Part shown: piece after piece, positions 1 to 9,303 of the stretch | Numbering within the stretch: the stretch's first letter is position 1 | How the letters are laid out: each line of letters starts with the position of its first letter | DNA from: Hydnum rufescens UP504 | Taxonomy: Eukaryota; Basidiomycota; Agaricomycetes; Cantharellales; Hydnaceae | Direction of reading: 5' to 3' | NCBI GenBank assembly: GCA_014904985.1 | Contig: MU129072.1 | Coordinates: 49,127-60,154 of the forward strand | DNA: 11,028 nt | Made by a program: the position numbers and the translations under genes | The notes under the pieces: generated by a model | Told to the model about the DNA's origin: nothing | Seen by the model: only the letters and a program-made list of their open reading frames with translations | Database searches by the model: none

Positions 1-96
1 GAGAAAAATGTTAATACAGTGAAAATGGCCTTGCCCTACTGGATATCCAGGAGCTGCTGGATCAAATTGCATTGCCACCCTTACTGAACTGTGATA

Positions 97-722
97 GATG
101 GGTGTGATGCCTATGAAAAAATTAGAGTACATCCTGATCATGTCAACCCTAATCTACTTATGATGCCAGATGGTGCAATGCAGAGCTTGGTCATGCTCCA
201 AGGTGACTGCAACTCTGGTGCACCTTCCAACAGATCATGGTAGCTGCTTATCTCATATATTGGTGTATTTGTCAATGTCTACTTGGACAACATTCTGATA
301 TACTCTAACTCCATTGATGACCACATGAAGCACTGCCATATGGTCTTCAATGTCTTGTGGCAGGAGAAATTCTACCTGACCACACTAGATAACTCCAATT
401 CTTTGCAGAAATTGGAGATTCTTGGCATGTAATTGATAAAGATGGCATTGTGATGGACCCCACAAAGTGGACTCTATCATGAAGTGGAAAGTCCCTACTA
501 ATGCCTCCCTCCTGCATGGATTTTTCAGTGCTGATGCTACCTTGCCCCGAGCCACAAGGATTTATGCCACCCAATGGGTGTTCTCACACCTCTCATGAGT
601 GCTAAGCAGCCCTGGAAATGGGATGAAGTACACCAGCATGCCTTTGAAGACATCCAATAGATCATCTCAGACTACTGTGATCATCACCAAGACCCATAAA
701 CTATGCCCCTGGAGCCCCACCA
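97..722 (+). pseudogene. Ty3/gypsy reverse transcriptase relic
   Basis: This is the palm region of an LTR-retrotransposon reverse transcriptase, which would copy element RNA into cDNA. Reading from 97 gives DAYEKIRVHPDHV, then a stretch ending in LQGDC, then YIGVFVNVYLDNILIYS, all recognisable as Ty3/gypsy RT of fungal type. The catalytic YLDD box reads YLDN (280-291), so one metal-binding aspartate is lost. Stops at 241 (TAG) and 430 (TAA) break the frame. Homology resumes in a shifted frame (GIVMDP; KWKVPTN) and then shifts again (VLTPLM near 580-600; WKWDEV near 615) towards the RNase H. The 5' part of the element lies outside the window, and no protease or gag is seen. It is clearly non-functional; the family assignment is firm, the exact borders are not. 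Confidence 0.85.
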
Positions 723-1418
723 GTGAATCTAGTCACTGATGCATCCCTTACCAGTGCAGGTGGAGTAGTAAGCCAAGGAGAAAATCTTGACACTGCACAG
801 ATTGTTGCCTTTTGGAGTGGTAAATTCAATTCTGTGCAACAGAATTATCCTGTACATGAACAGGAACTATTAGCCATCATTGAGTCTCTGAAGCAGTTCA
901 AGGATCTTTTGATTGGGCTTCACTTCTGCCTATACACAGACCATAAACCCCTCCAGTTCCTTCAATCTCAGTTGAAATTGTCAGCTCACCAAGCTCAGTG
1001 GCTTGATGCCCTAAGTGATTATGATTTCACCATAATGTACCTCCCCTGAAACTACTTCAGCCCCTATGGAAAGCTGAAGTTACAAATTAAAGTACCAGAA
1101 CATCTCCATCAGAAATCAGCTGTCTTTCAGCTGCCACCCCTAGCTGAAAATGTACTTGGAGATGAAATTGATGAGCTAACAAAGAGACCTCCATTACTGG
1201 TATCACTGACTTCTGGATCTGCCCCCAGACTAGTCCTTCCAGACTATCTGGCAGGGAAATATTCTGAAGACCCTTTCTTCTCTATAATTGTGGACTCACC
1301 AGAGGTAGCCAACACCCCAGATGGATATCCATCATGGTACAAAAACTTTATATACCAAGATGGGAAGTACCTCTATATGGAGAATGGTCCTTACAGTATC
1401 CTTTGCATTCCAGTGTAA
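723..1418 (+). pseudogene. Ty3/gypsy RNase H and linker towards integrase (relic)
   Basis: This is the RNase H of the same gypsy pol, which would degrade the RNA strand of the RNA-DNA hybrid. From codon 723 the classical acidic residues are present: D6 in VTDAS, E48 in HEQELLAI and D73 in YTDHKPL. The primer-grip-side motif SAHQAQWLDALSDYDF follows. A TGA at 1047 falls where the family has the Gly of YxPG. The same frame then stays open to TAA at 1416 and includes DPFFSIIVDSP and YMENGPYSILCIPV, matching the segment before the integrase zinc finger in fungal gypsy elements. The usual ALTRR tail of RNase H is replaced or deleted after the TGA. Weak similarity in the same frame (EPGTKEGIIELI) runs to about 1515. 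No integrase core is visible. Confidence 0.85.
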
Positions 1419-2039
1419 GCAGGTTGGTTATAAACCAATCCAACTACTGTCCACAAGGTTGAGCCAGGGACAAAGGAGGGAATCATAGAACTAATCCAGA
1501 TGTTCAGGTCCAAGTAGGGGAAGGTCTTTTGAACAGGGGAAATTGCAGTGAGCCAACAAAGCCCAAGCAATTAAGTGAGAATGTGTGTTTCAGTCAAATT
1601 ACCACACCCTAAGAATCTCTTCTTAAGACCTTAGTCAAAGTGTAGTTAGAATTCTCTTTTTGTAGTGAGAAATCACCCAGGGACCAGCAGCTGTTCAAGG
1701 AGTTTCAAACTGGAGGGAGGGGGAGAACTACTGAATTTGTGTGCTAGCTGCACCTAATATACAATCCAGACTTCGACTCAATAGAAAGTGACAAAGTTGG
1801 ACTTAAGGGATACATAGAGAAAAAGAAATGAAGTTAAAATATTAAAAACTGATGGAGATATTCCAATTTCAAGATAAAAGGGGAGATTGACACATTACAT
1901 GCTATTCCTCCTTCAAAGTTCCCTTAAGGAAAAGTGGAATAGGTTGTCCTGAGGGTCTTCTCCATCGGACATAAGAGGGCCGGAAGTAATTTGTTATTTT
2001 GAATGTAATATCTTCTCAATAGCTAACCCTCCCTTGTAG
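1419..2039. other. No recognisable gene between the gypsy and KDZ relics
   Basis: All frames are closed by frequent stops. The first 100 bases may be decayed integrase. There is an AT-rich patch near 1800-1880 and a purine-rich run near 1711-1727. I found no convincing terminal inverted repeat for the neighbouring transposase here. A TAG at 2037 closes the transposase frame upstream, so a short 5' exon with a splice acceptor near 2039-2048 cannot be excluded. Confidence 0.4.
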
Positions 2040-5000
2040 TGTTTCCAGAATGATTCGCAGCACCATAAGGACTGTAAAAAGAAGGAGTCCCGCACATCTG
2101 CCCATGGTCACATGAAAGCTGGGACCATTCATGCCTTCAAGGCTCATCAATCAAGGATGAAGGCCTCCAATTCTTGAAAACAAGCCCATCCAGACACAAA
2201 CCCAACCATTTCAAGCAATGTACTTCCGAATGCTGTCCTAGGCATTGATGGCATCAACACAGCTCTTCAGGATTCCATCAGCCAAGAACAGCTCAGTGTT
2301 CAGTATGACATTACCCCTCTCACAACCAATACTGCCAGTGTCATTGATGATAAATGCTCACACCATGCCTGTCACAAACATGCCCAGGTGCATTGGTGGA
2401 ACAATACCATACTCCCATCTCTTATTCATCCTTACATGAAGTTTTGGAGGGAGCAGCACCATTCTTCTTCATTGGATGAGTCTGGCAGGTTCATTTGCAA
2501 GTGCAGCAGCAGGCACCATACTTTGGAGGTGACCTGCATTCATATGGAATGGATTGAGGATGCTGTGTTGGATGTCTGTGAATGCAGATCTGCCCCTGTC
2601 CAGCTAGTCCAATGTGGTTTCTTCCCATGCACCCCAGTTTGGCCTACATTGGCTGTAAGTCTTGATATGCTGGAATTCGTCTCAGAGCTTTTCTGTCACA
2701 TTGCTCCCAATGAAAGAGGCTGGGCGGTAACTCTTACCAAGTACTTGAAGACCCATGGTTATTGTTTCATTACAGGGGATTCATTTCGCCACTGTTTTGC
2801 AAATGCCCTGGCCCACTATCAGCAGCTTGTTGAGCTTGTTGAGCTTGTTGATGCAGAGGTTGAGAAGTTGGTAGATCATTTGCGAGGGCAATCTCATGTC
2901 TCTCCCCACTCCCCAATATCAATGTCTGCATCCCAGCTTGATGTGAATACCCCAGTTAACAAGCGCTATTATTCAAATGCGCAGGGTACAGTCGACACTG
3001 TCACCATTTGTGATTGTCCTAGCATTTACCTACAATCTTGGTGTCCACTGTGCTTTGGCAGTAACAATGCTGAGATTGGAGGCCTAATGGTTGATTCCAT
3101 TGTCTGCATTGATGCAAACTTCCAGCTGAAAAGACAGCAAGACTTGGACAGACGTGTGGGGTATCAAGGAGAGACTGGAACCCAGGACCCACACATTACA
3201 TCACCAAGGATGATTGAGCTGTCACAGGAGGCCTTAGAGGCATGGGAGCAAAAAGTCCAAGGTATCTGACCTGGAAGAGGAGAACCAAGAGCTGGACAGA
3301 ACCACAAAGCCCATGAGGCAGTGGAAAGAGAAGATCTGCAAGCAGAGGAAGGAGATAAAGTTGAAAGGAATCTAAACATGCCAAATTCTACATACTGTGC
3401 CTGTGGTGAATCTTTCATTGCTGCCGATGGAGATCGAATAAAGGCATTGACTTAATACTTCAGTGACACTGGCATCCTTGCCATGCTCTGCTGACATGAT
3501 ATTCCCATATTTCTGGCCAACATGTGGACTGCTGGGGAGAAACAATTTTATGTGTTTGCCCTTCTTGATGCCCTCATCAAGCATCTGCCCCATTGTTGGA
3601 GAATTGGTGCCTTATATGATATTGGCTGCCATATAGACCAATTGCTCAAGAAATGGGACTTTCTGCCAGAGTGGTTGGGGCATTTGGAGTGGGGTGTATC
3701 GATTTTCCATGCATATGGGCACCAGTGGACCTGTCAACTATGGTACCACCCTTGAAAGAATGAGATCTGGGGTCTTTCAGATGGAGAAGGGTGTGAGCAG
3801 TTTTGGAGTGAGTTACAGCAACTTATCCCTGGGCTTCAGGTGACAGGCTATCACTGTCGACTATTCCTTCTGGACTTACAAGTGGAACACATTGATGAGG
3901 GGAAATGAGAGGGTTTTGGAAAGTGGCTGAGGGATTGCACTGATCATGCCCAATGTCATTTGGAGGAAGCCCAGGAGAAACTTGGTCTTCAGTCTATCGA
4001 GTATCTCCTCCAACAATTCAAGGAGCAGCAGCTTTATCACAGTCAGCCAATATCCTGGCAGTCCCAGACCCAGGGTGCCCATGCCATTGATCATATCCTT
4101 TCACTACAGTCCACATTAGATGCCCAGCAGGAGAACTTGCAAAACTTAATAAAGGAGGGCAATGATATGGTTGGAGAGGACAGTGCGAGTGAAGCTGTGC
4201 TTATGGAATGGCAGGAAAAAGTTAAATCAACCAAGGCCTCAGTAGTGCGCCTTGAAAACAACATACAAAAGAAGGTCAAGGAGCTGAAACTCCAGGATCG
4301 GGTTGCTGCCCAGAAGTTGTCAAAGCTGAAGAAGGATAAATGGATTACTCTTCAGCTCAACCTTTGTGTTCTTAGGGAACAACTCCTCCAAAAGTTAAGG
4401 GAGCGAAAATTTGAGCTTGCAACTCTGGATTGCACCCATTCCACTCACATACTGGACCAGAAGATGAAGGCACATGTAGAAAAGGCTGTGAAGCACTGCT
4501 CCTCTGGGATTGAAGGCACTATGAAGAAGTACAATGTGACATTGGTGGAAATGGTTGAATATAGAAGGAGATCAAAAAGTATCTCAAGGGATGCTTATAT
4601 TCCACCAATGCTTTCGAAGGAAGGGTTGTACAGACTGGATGTTGATCAGGATATATGGGAAGATACAAGGGGTGATGTCGCTGACTTCCCTGATGATGTC
4701 CTTCCTCCATGGTTGGCAGATGCTTCAATCAAGCAAGGGATATGTACCACGCAGGAGATCATCAACTGTAAAGAGGAGTTGGAATGGTGCAAGGTGGAAC
4801 ACAGTAATCTTTGGACATGGTTCTCTAAAGAGTATACTGCAGTGGAGAGACTGGTCAACTTCACACAAAATGATGATGTCTCATTCTTTGCCCTTGTTTG
4901 ACTGCATCAACTGTATACTGGTTGGTGACTTGGAGAAAAGATCTTTCTCTCATTAATTCTATGTCAACTACCCCATGCTGGGATGATATCCACCCTCCAA

Positions 5001-5187
5001 TACCTCTAGAACATCACCATCTCAGTCGAGTTTCGGGATATCATCAAGGGGGGATAAGGATGATGGGTTGAGTAGTGTGGTATCATCTGATGATGATGAT
5101 GATGGAGAACTAGAGGAGGATTGTGAAGTGGAGGACCTTGGTTTTATTGCACTTGTAGATAGCACCCTCATAGATAGTGAAGATTAA
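2040..5187 (+). pseudogene. KDZ-type (Kyakuja-Dileera-Zisupton) transposase, nearly full length, decayed
   Basis: This would be the cut-and-paste transposase of a KDZ DNA transposon, with an RNase H-fold nuclease. In order it shows: a basic N-terminus; a WWNNTILPSLIHPYM segment (about 2390); Cys-rich CECRSA (2577) and CPLCFG; first acidic strand IVCIDANFQLKR (Asp codon 3111); CACGESFIAAD; DTGILAMLC; WTAGEKQFY (3522); YDIGC (Asp 3618); FHAYGHQWTCQLWYHP; GLSDGEGCEQFW (Glu codons 3786, 3795); a coiled-coil region (about 4000-4500); and the C-terminal LDVDQDIWED...PPWLAD module. One frame runs from 2040 to 4901, broken only by TGA at 2175, 3267, 3492, 3753 and 3906 and TAA at 3453. The 3492 stop lies where relatives have CRHD. 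After 4901 homology moves frame (WLVTWRKDL). The end is a Ser-rich and acidic tail with five Asp from a GAT repeat, stopping at 5185. First in-frame Met is 2112. No terminal inverted repeats were recognised. Confidence 0.92.
2824..2850 (+). repeat. Three perfect 9-bp tandem copies inside the KDZ frame
   Basis: AGCTTGTTG occurs three times head to tail and encodes repeated Leu-Val-Glu. The period is a multiple of three, so the frame is kept. It is probably replication slippage that happened while the gene was still functional, or neutral afterwards. Confidence 0.8.
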
Positions 5188-5274
5188 TGTACTAGAATTA
5201 TTATTCATTAATGCATATAGCCCTTGTCTTGAGCTAAATATTGTCAAGTCCTTGAAGTTGAGGCCATTGACAAT

Positions 5275-5351
5275 GGTTGATGTCAAATTTGATGTCAAAA
5301 CCATCAATACGAGGTCAAAATTCAGTTTTTGATCATCATTTGACATCAACC
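5275..5351. repeat. Small inverted repeat with 14-bp perfect arms
   Basis: GGTTGATGTCAAAT at 5275-5288 is the exact reverse complement of ATTTGACATCAACC at 5338-5351. The 49-bp interior has further TGATGTCA/TTGATCATC-like partial pairing. Beyond the arms the flanks pair imperfectly for roughly another 15-20 bases. It lies just downstream of the KDZ stop and could be a small fold-back element or the vestige of an element end. Confidence 0.6.
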
Positions 5352-5756
5352 CCAATTCAAGCCTCTCAGGCCCAGACAAAACATCAAAATGGTACTCCTT
5401 TTGAGCTAAGGCTATATGGCTGACCAGCCTGATCCATTGACGAGCCCAGTGACAATGATGGCCCTGTAACAGATACTTTTGAAAATCCAGGTGGAGCAAG
5501 TTCCGTTGGTGGTCAATCTAGTGGAACTACTTGGGGTGGTGCTGGGTCTTCTGTCAATGGTGTTGTCAATGGTCAATTTAGTGGGAATGCTCCAAGTGGT
5601 GTCATCAATGGTCCAATGGACTGGGCCAGGGGATATGGTCAAAACCAGCAAGAATACAACCCACATGACGATCCCTTGATGGCATCCCTGTTTGTGAGGT
5701 ACCCTGATTTGAACCTGGGCTTGAATCAAGGGTTTGATGATGGATTTCCTCTCTAA
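5280..5756 (+). pseudogene. Unrecognised decayed frame, Gly/Ser/Asn-rich C-terminus
   Basis: I do not recognise this product. One frame runs from ATG 5280 to TAA 5754 and is interrupted only by TGA at 5421 and 5430, the same CGA-to-TGA pattern seen in the transposases. The first half is polar (for example SKPSIRGQNSVFDHHL). The second half, from about 5472, is low complexity: GGASSVGGQSSGTTWGGAG, then repeated VNG/ING motifs, then an acidic-hydrophobic end (NLGLNQGFDDGFPL). Such composition suggests a disordered tail of a regulatory or transposon-accessory protein. The opposite strand also has an open frame here, but with no recognisable domain. The start overlaps the 5275-5351 inverted repeat, so the true N-terminus is doubtful. 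Confidence 0.35.
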
Positions 5757-6142
5757 ATTCTTCCACCCAACCTCTGTCTTGGATGTGTGCTTTGCATGCT
5801 TTTGTGTGCTTCATGCACTTTGAGTGCCTCTGCCTTCCCTTGGCCTTTTTTAAGACAAAAGTTTTCCCTTCATTTGACATACTACACCTATTTCTTGGAT
5901 TTAATTTCTTAATCTCTGAAGAACTCGACTTCTTGTTAATTGCTCTATGTATATAACACATTAATTGACTTGATATCTGCCACCATACCATGAGAAACCT
6001 TGGAGGTTGTGAGTTTGATATCAAAATCCCCAAGGGCAGACTTATGGATTGACCTAAGGTCACCCTCCTGAAATTATTTGATATCAAAGGATTCTGATGC
6101 CTGCTAGGCTTTTGATTTGACACAGTTTGACATACCTATTAA
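5757..6142. other. No gene seen; two copies of a 12-bp palindrome
   Basis: No coding frame stands out on the plus strand. The minus-strand frame crossing this stretch has no recognisable domain. The perfect palindrome TTTGATATCAAA occurs twice, at 6014-6025 and 6077-6088, 63 bp apart, and a related TTGATATC lies near 5970. These could be binding sites or relics of transposon ends; nothing in the sequence decides it. Confidence 0.35.
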
Positions 6143-6841
6143 GGCCCCTCTAAGTGGTTGACTGAGGTGGTTAAAGGATGGCCAGAACTCCCTTGAAGGA
6201 GTTGAACAGAAATTCCACCATACCTCCACTGGACAGTTCCAGCTAGGAATAAGGAATGTGACAGTGCTCTGGTCCAAGGTTCACTGCCACAATTCTCTCT
6301 GGACCACAAAATGATACCATGGGGCCACCTTTGATCCAATATTGATGATACCAAGCTCCCACGGTTACACAAGGTCCAGTTGAGTACCATCACAGCCAGG
6401 GAGGATGAGTATGCCTTATGACTAATCTACATGCCTATCCCAATCATCAGCACTGCCAAGAAGGGAAACTCCCTCTATGAGGCCTCCAGTCAATGAGCAT
6501 TACATCCTATCATAGATTCATCCATGAGTTATCAACTAATGTGGAGTGACATTATGCAGTTGCATCCACAAACAATGCACTATGAGCATCTTCACAAGTC
6601 CCAGCTGCCCAGTGTTGCTGAAACCCTTCTGGAAGGATCTGACAGGACCATGATCCTCAACTTGTTATGGAATTCCTTGTCAGACTACAAGAGGCTAAGT
6701 ATTACTACAATGGAAGAGGACAAAACTCAAAGGACCTTGCTGCCAGATCCTCTAAATGACAAAATGAGTCACAACATATGCCCAAGGACTGAATCCCTGC
6801 CTAATTGTCTGCAGGGCCTATTGCTTGCCAGACAGCCCTAG
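6143..6841 (+). pseudogene. Unrecognised decayed coding frame of about 232 codons
   Basis: I do not recognise this product. The frame is open from after TAA 6140 to TAG 6839 except for five TGA codons (6194, 6203, 6332, 6419, 6494) and no TAA or TAG, so it looks like a real gene that lost Arg codons by CpG decay. Readable parts include PSKWLTEVVKGWPELP, EIPPYLHWTVPARN, LHKVQLSTITAREDEYAL, SYQLMWSDIMQLHPQ and LSITTMEEDKTQ. The composition is that of a soluble globular protein, with no membrane segment and no zinc knuckle. It ends about 30 bp before a purine-rich tract and a possible LTR (6872-7157), so it may be the 3' end of another retroelement reading frame, but no integrase or chromodomain motif was found. 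Confidence 0.4.
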
Positions 6842-6871
6842 CAGACTAAAGAAATTATACCTTCATGACCA

Positions 6872-7157
6872 AAGGGACTGGGGGGCTGTGTTAGTGGCAT
6901 TTTGAGTCCCTTAGGCCATATAGTGGCTTTATCCTTTAGATTACTTTTGCAGTAGCTTCTAAGCCCAAACCAGTGGAAGCTTCTCCTCACCAAGGAGTTT
7001 GGTGCTGCCCTGGGAATTGCCCCTTTCCTACATAGTCTTCCTTAGTCATAGAACCTGTATGGAAAGAGCCATGGCAATGCCTGGGAAATGTATCTTTTCT
7101 ACCACCATCAACTGTCCATCTCATAGAGTCACGGACCTGTTGATTACACACTACACA
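6872..7157 (+). mobile_element. Possible polypurine tract plus LTR
   Basis: A purine-rich run (AAGGGACTGGGGGG, 6872-6885) is followed at 6887 by TGTGTTAGTGG. About 265 bp later the sequence reads ATTACACACTACACA (ending 7150-7157), giving short TGTGT...ACACA inverted ends as LTRs have. The interior has no coding frame. No second copy is present in the window, so a partner LTR and target-site duplication cannot be tested. This is a weak call based on the arrangement alone. Confidence 0.25.
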
Positions 7158-7340
7158 CTGTGTGACTCCCAGCTTTATGACTAAACCCTCTTACTTTGCC
7201 CTAGTGGGCATAGAAACCCTAACCCTCCAGGAACTACTAGCCTGTCAGGTTAGGCAGAATGGTCTTAGTCCCACAGACTGGACTAATCCATTGGATCCAG
7301 AACCTCCTCCATCCTCTGGTCCCTCCCCACTCCTTAATTC

Positions 7341-7973
7341 AGATGCTACTGAATTAACATTGAGACACACTGAAAGATAAGAGGAAACTGTTTCTTTGAG
7401 ATGCACATGAATGTATGTGCTCTCAAGTGCCAACTCTGTGACAAGCTTCATGCATGAAAGTTTGAGGAGGGGAGGTTGCAAGCTGATTATTGGCCATTCA
7501 ACACTGGCAAGTGAATTTTAACTTGTACCTGCATCTTTTCCTTAAAAATTGACTGGATCAGATCAGTGGGCCCATGCCCAAGTTTCTGAAGTGGTAAAGC
7601 ACCATGGTGGTGCCTTCAAGCTCTCACAAACAAGATCAATGTGCTGATCAATGAGATGGTGGTTCTCAAAGAGAGTGATGCTGTGCCTGGTTTTGCTGCA
7701 ATCCTGAGTTGTGTGGATGTCACCCAATGATGGGACATGACTGATAGTGCACTTTATGAGGACTGGGACATGACACTGGATGAGGATGTCGTACCAGGGT
7801 GGTTATGTGATGAGGACACTCAGAGAGGTATGGCTGCAATGGTGGATAAAAAGCATTGCCAAGAGGAGAAGAGGCAACTCTCCAGGAAAGTGAGAGCTGC
7901 CATTAACTGGTTTGTTGAAGAAGAAGAAGAGATCCAATGTGCATTTTTGACAGCTGGAAAGTTCATGACTTAG
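7341..7973 (+). pseudogene. Second KDZ transposase, C-terminal fragment
   Basis: This is the C-terminal third of another KDZ transposase, diverged from the copy at 2040-5187. In one frame it shows the helical FFEMHMNVCALKCQLCDKL segment and KFEEGRL, where relatives have RxRKFEL. It continues with NKINVLINEMVVL and then LYEDWDMTLDEDVVPGWLCD followed by EDTQRGMAAM. It ends near FVEEEEEIQCAFL. The last part parallels DIWED...VLPPWLADASIKQGI in the larger copy. Six in-frame stops, all TGA (7350, 7371, 7455, 7512, 7587, 7728), lie in the frame, and those at 7371 and 7455 fall at positions that are Arg in relatives. A TAG at 7971 ends it. The catalytic core is absent, so it is an inactive fragment. 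The low similarity to copy one suggests an independent older insertion. Confidence 0.8.
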
Positions 7974-8299
7974 CTCATACTTGTTTTCCATCACTGACTA
8001 TTCCTGTCTTCCTCACAGAAAATAGCATCACAGCTTGCCATATTGCCTGATGCTTAGATGCACATTCTCATATGGGAGGCACATGGCATGCACATCTCAA
8101 AGCAATCAATATTCCTCAACCCAAATGGCCACTCAGCATGGTGCATGGCATTCAGCATAATCATGCAGCATTTATTGCCACTGAAGTCTGACAGGAGGTT
8201 AGTGCCCACCAAGTGACTCAACTGCAGAATGTCCTTGATCTCACCTTAGGCAACCCAGTTTCCATATCTAATTAGACTATGTTTTTTTGGTATGATATT
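7974..8299. other. No recognisable gene downstream of the KDZ fragment
   Basis: All frames are short. The sequence probably contains the decayed 3' end of the KDZ fragment and flanking DNA. A run of eight T lies at 8282-8288 next to the following fold-back repeat. Confidence 0.3.
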
Positions 8300-8301
8300 G
8301 A

Positions 8302-8422
8302 GTCTAAAAGACTCATGGGCCCATGGCCCCACATGTCTTCTGAACCTACCATGGCCCCCTGGCAGTTCCTGAATATTAGGCTCTGTGGGCCCCATGGGCC
8401 CATGCCACAGGATTTTTTAGAC
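8302..8422. repeat. Fold-back inverted repeat with CATGGGCCCATG cores
   Basis: The 12-bp palindrome CATGGGCCCATG occurs at 8314-8325 and 8393-8404. The sequences outside pair as well: GTCTAAAA at 8302-8309 matches TTTTAGAC at 8415-8422, and GGCCCCACA near 8325-8333 matches TGTGGGCCCC at 8384-8393. The result is an imperfect inverted repeat of about 32-39 bp arms around a 50-bp centre. A smaller hairpin, GAGTC-TAAAA-GACTC, lies at 8300-8314. It is probably a MITE-like or fold-back element; no coding content. Confidence 0.6.
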
Positions 8423-9001
8423 CTATGGCCCCATGAAAACCCCCCTTAGCTCTTCAATCTCTGCTGTCATAGCCCATACTGTAGTTTTCATGGTATCACA
8501 TATGGTATGGTACTGTGAAAAAGGATGCAGAATTGATGGTAAGCACTGTGTCTGATTTCTCAGTCTAATTTGCTTAATATTCTCTAATATGGGTCTACCA
8601 AAATTAAGAAAAGTGACCAGGAGAATTAGTATATATTAGGTAGGAGTACTACCGGGGCTACCGGGGTGCCTGGCATTAGTGCGTTGGTCATTGCCCATTG
8701 AAATAAATAATTTGCTTCTGTTACATCCAAAAAACTCAGTGCCATCCATCAGTGCCCACCCCCTCCAGCAGCAGGGTCGCCATCCAGGGCAGTGCACAAC
8801 CCCAAATGATGGCCGCACACCAGAAATGAGGCTGCCGGGGCTGTCCATTCACTTTGGGCAGTCATTGCCTATTCAAAACCGGCAGGATTCCCTTATTTGG
8901 AAATCACATGTTAGCTCCTGCTCCCTTTCATGGGCACTCCAGCCTGCTACAGGGATTTTTTTGGCTGCCAATCACTGGCACTGTATACTATGTATCTCCC
9001 T
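8423..9001. other. No clear gene; CpG-richer patch 8640-8900
   Basis: No recognisable protein is present on either strand, although open frames of 70 codons (minus) and 116 codons (plus) overlap at 8640-9029. Unlike the transposon relics, 8650-8885 retains several CpG (two CTACCGGGG copies near 8650-8666, GCGTTGG, GTCGCC, GGCCGC, GCCGGGG, ACCGGC). It may be the 3' continuation of the minus-strand exon array at 9082-10343. A weak intron-like segment (9002-9081, minus strand) separates the two. It has 8-bp inverted arms ATCATAGT/ACTATGAT and ends in GATGTAG, but its donor (GTGCCA) is poor. Confidence 0.3.
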
Positions 9002-9132
9002 CTACATCATAGTACAGCTACTTGATTAAAAAGACTATGATTTAAAATTAATTTACAAAGAAAATTGTGCATGTCTGGCACCTACAGGCACTGGGCACAC
9101 CATCTAATGGATTAGGGAGGGGGGAGTTACAG

Positions 9133-9168
9133 GAGCCCACACACACAACACATTGTGTGCATGGGCTC
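9133..9168. repeat. Hairpin in the last array exon
   Basis: GAGCCCACACACAC at 9133-9146 pairs with GTGTGCATGGGCTC at 9155-9168 with one mismatch. It may be the counterpart of the donor-side exonic hairpins in the most decayed unit. Nearby are further small stems: GGTAC/GTACC at 9200-9218, TGACAATG/CATTGTCA at 9260-9282 and the palindrome GATCTTCAAGATC at 9241-9253. Confidence 0.55.
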
Positions 9169-9303
9169 TTTGTTTGGCTGTTAATCCCAATTCTGTGCCG
9201 GTACTTCTTTATAGTACCAGCCATTGGGGCTCACCTTCATGATCTTCAAGATCCAGCAATGACAATGATGTTGCCATTGTCATCATCACATGAAGCACAA
9301 GAA

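Noticed and set aside
2175..3908. TGA read as an amino acid (alternative code, selenocysteine or readthrough)
   Set aside because: Stops fall at positions that relatives fill with Arg (for example CRHD), not Trp or Cys. A TAA is present too, and frameshifts at the 3' end show that the gene is dead.
6014..6088. TTTGATATCAAA pair as terminal inverted repeats of a mini-element
   Set aside because: Each is self-palindromic, so orientation is undefined. The flanks do not pair convincingly, and no target duplication was seen.
5605..6123. 172-codon open frame on the minus strand
   Set aside because: It has no recognisable domain, is polar and low in information, and overlaps the plus-strand frame at 5280-5756. 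It is probably a chance frame.
7162..7380. 72-codon plus-strand frame before the KDZ fragment
   Set aside because: Pro-rich and unrecognised. It overlaps the start of the KDZ-homologous frame in a different phase, so it is probably a shadow.
8679..9029. 116-codon plus-strand frame over the CpG-richer patch
   Set aside because: No family similarity, and the neighbouring splice signals point to the minus strand. Kept only as part of the region description.
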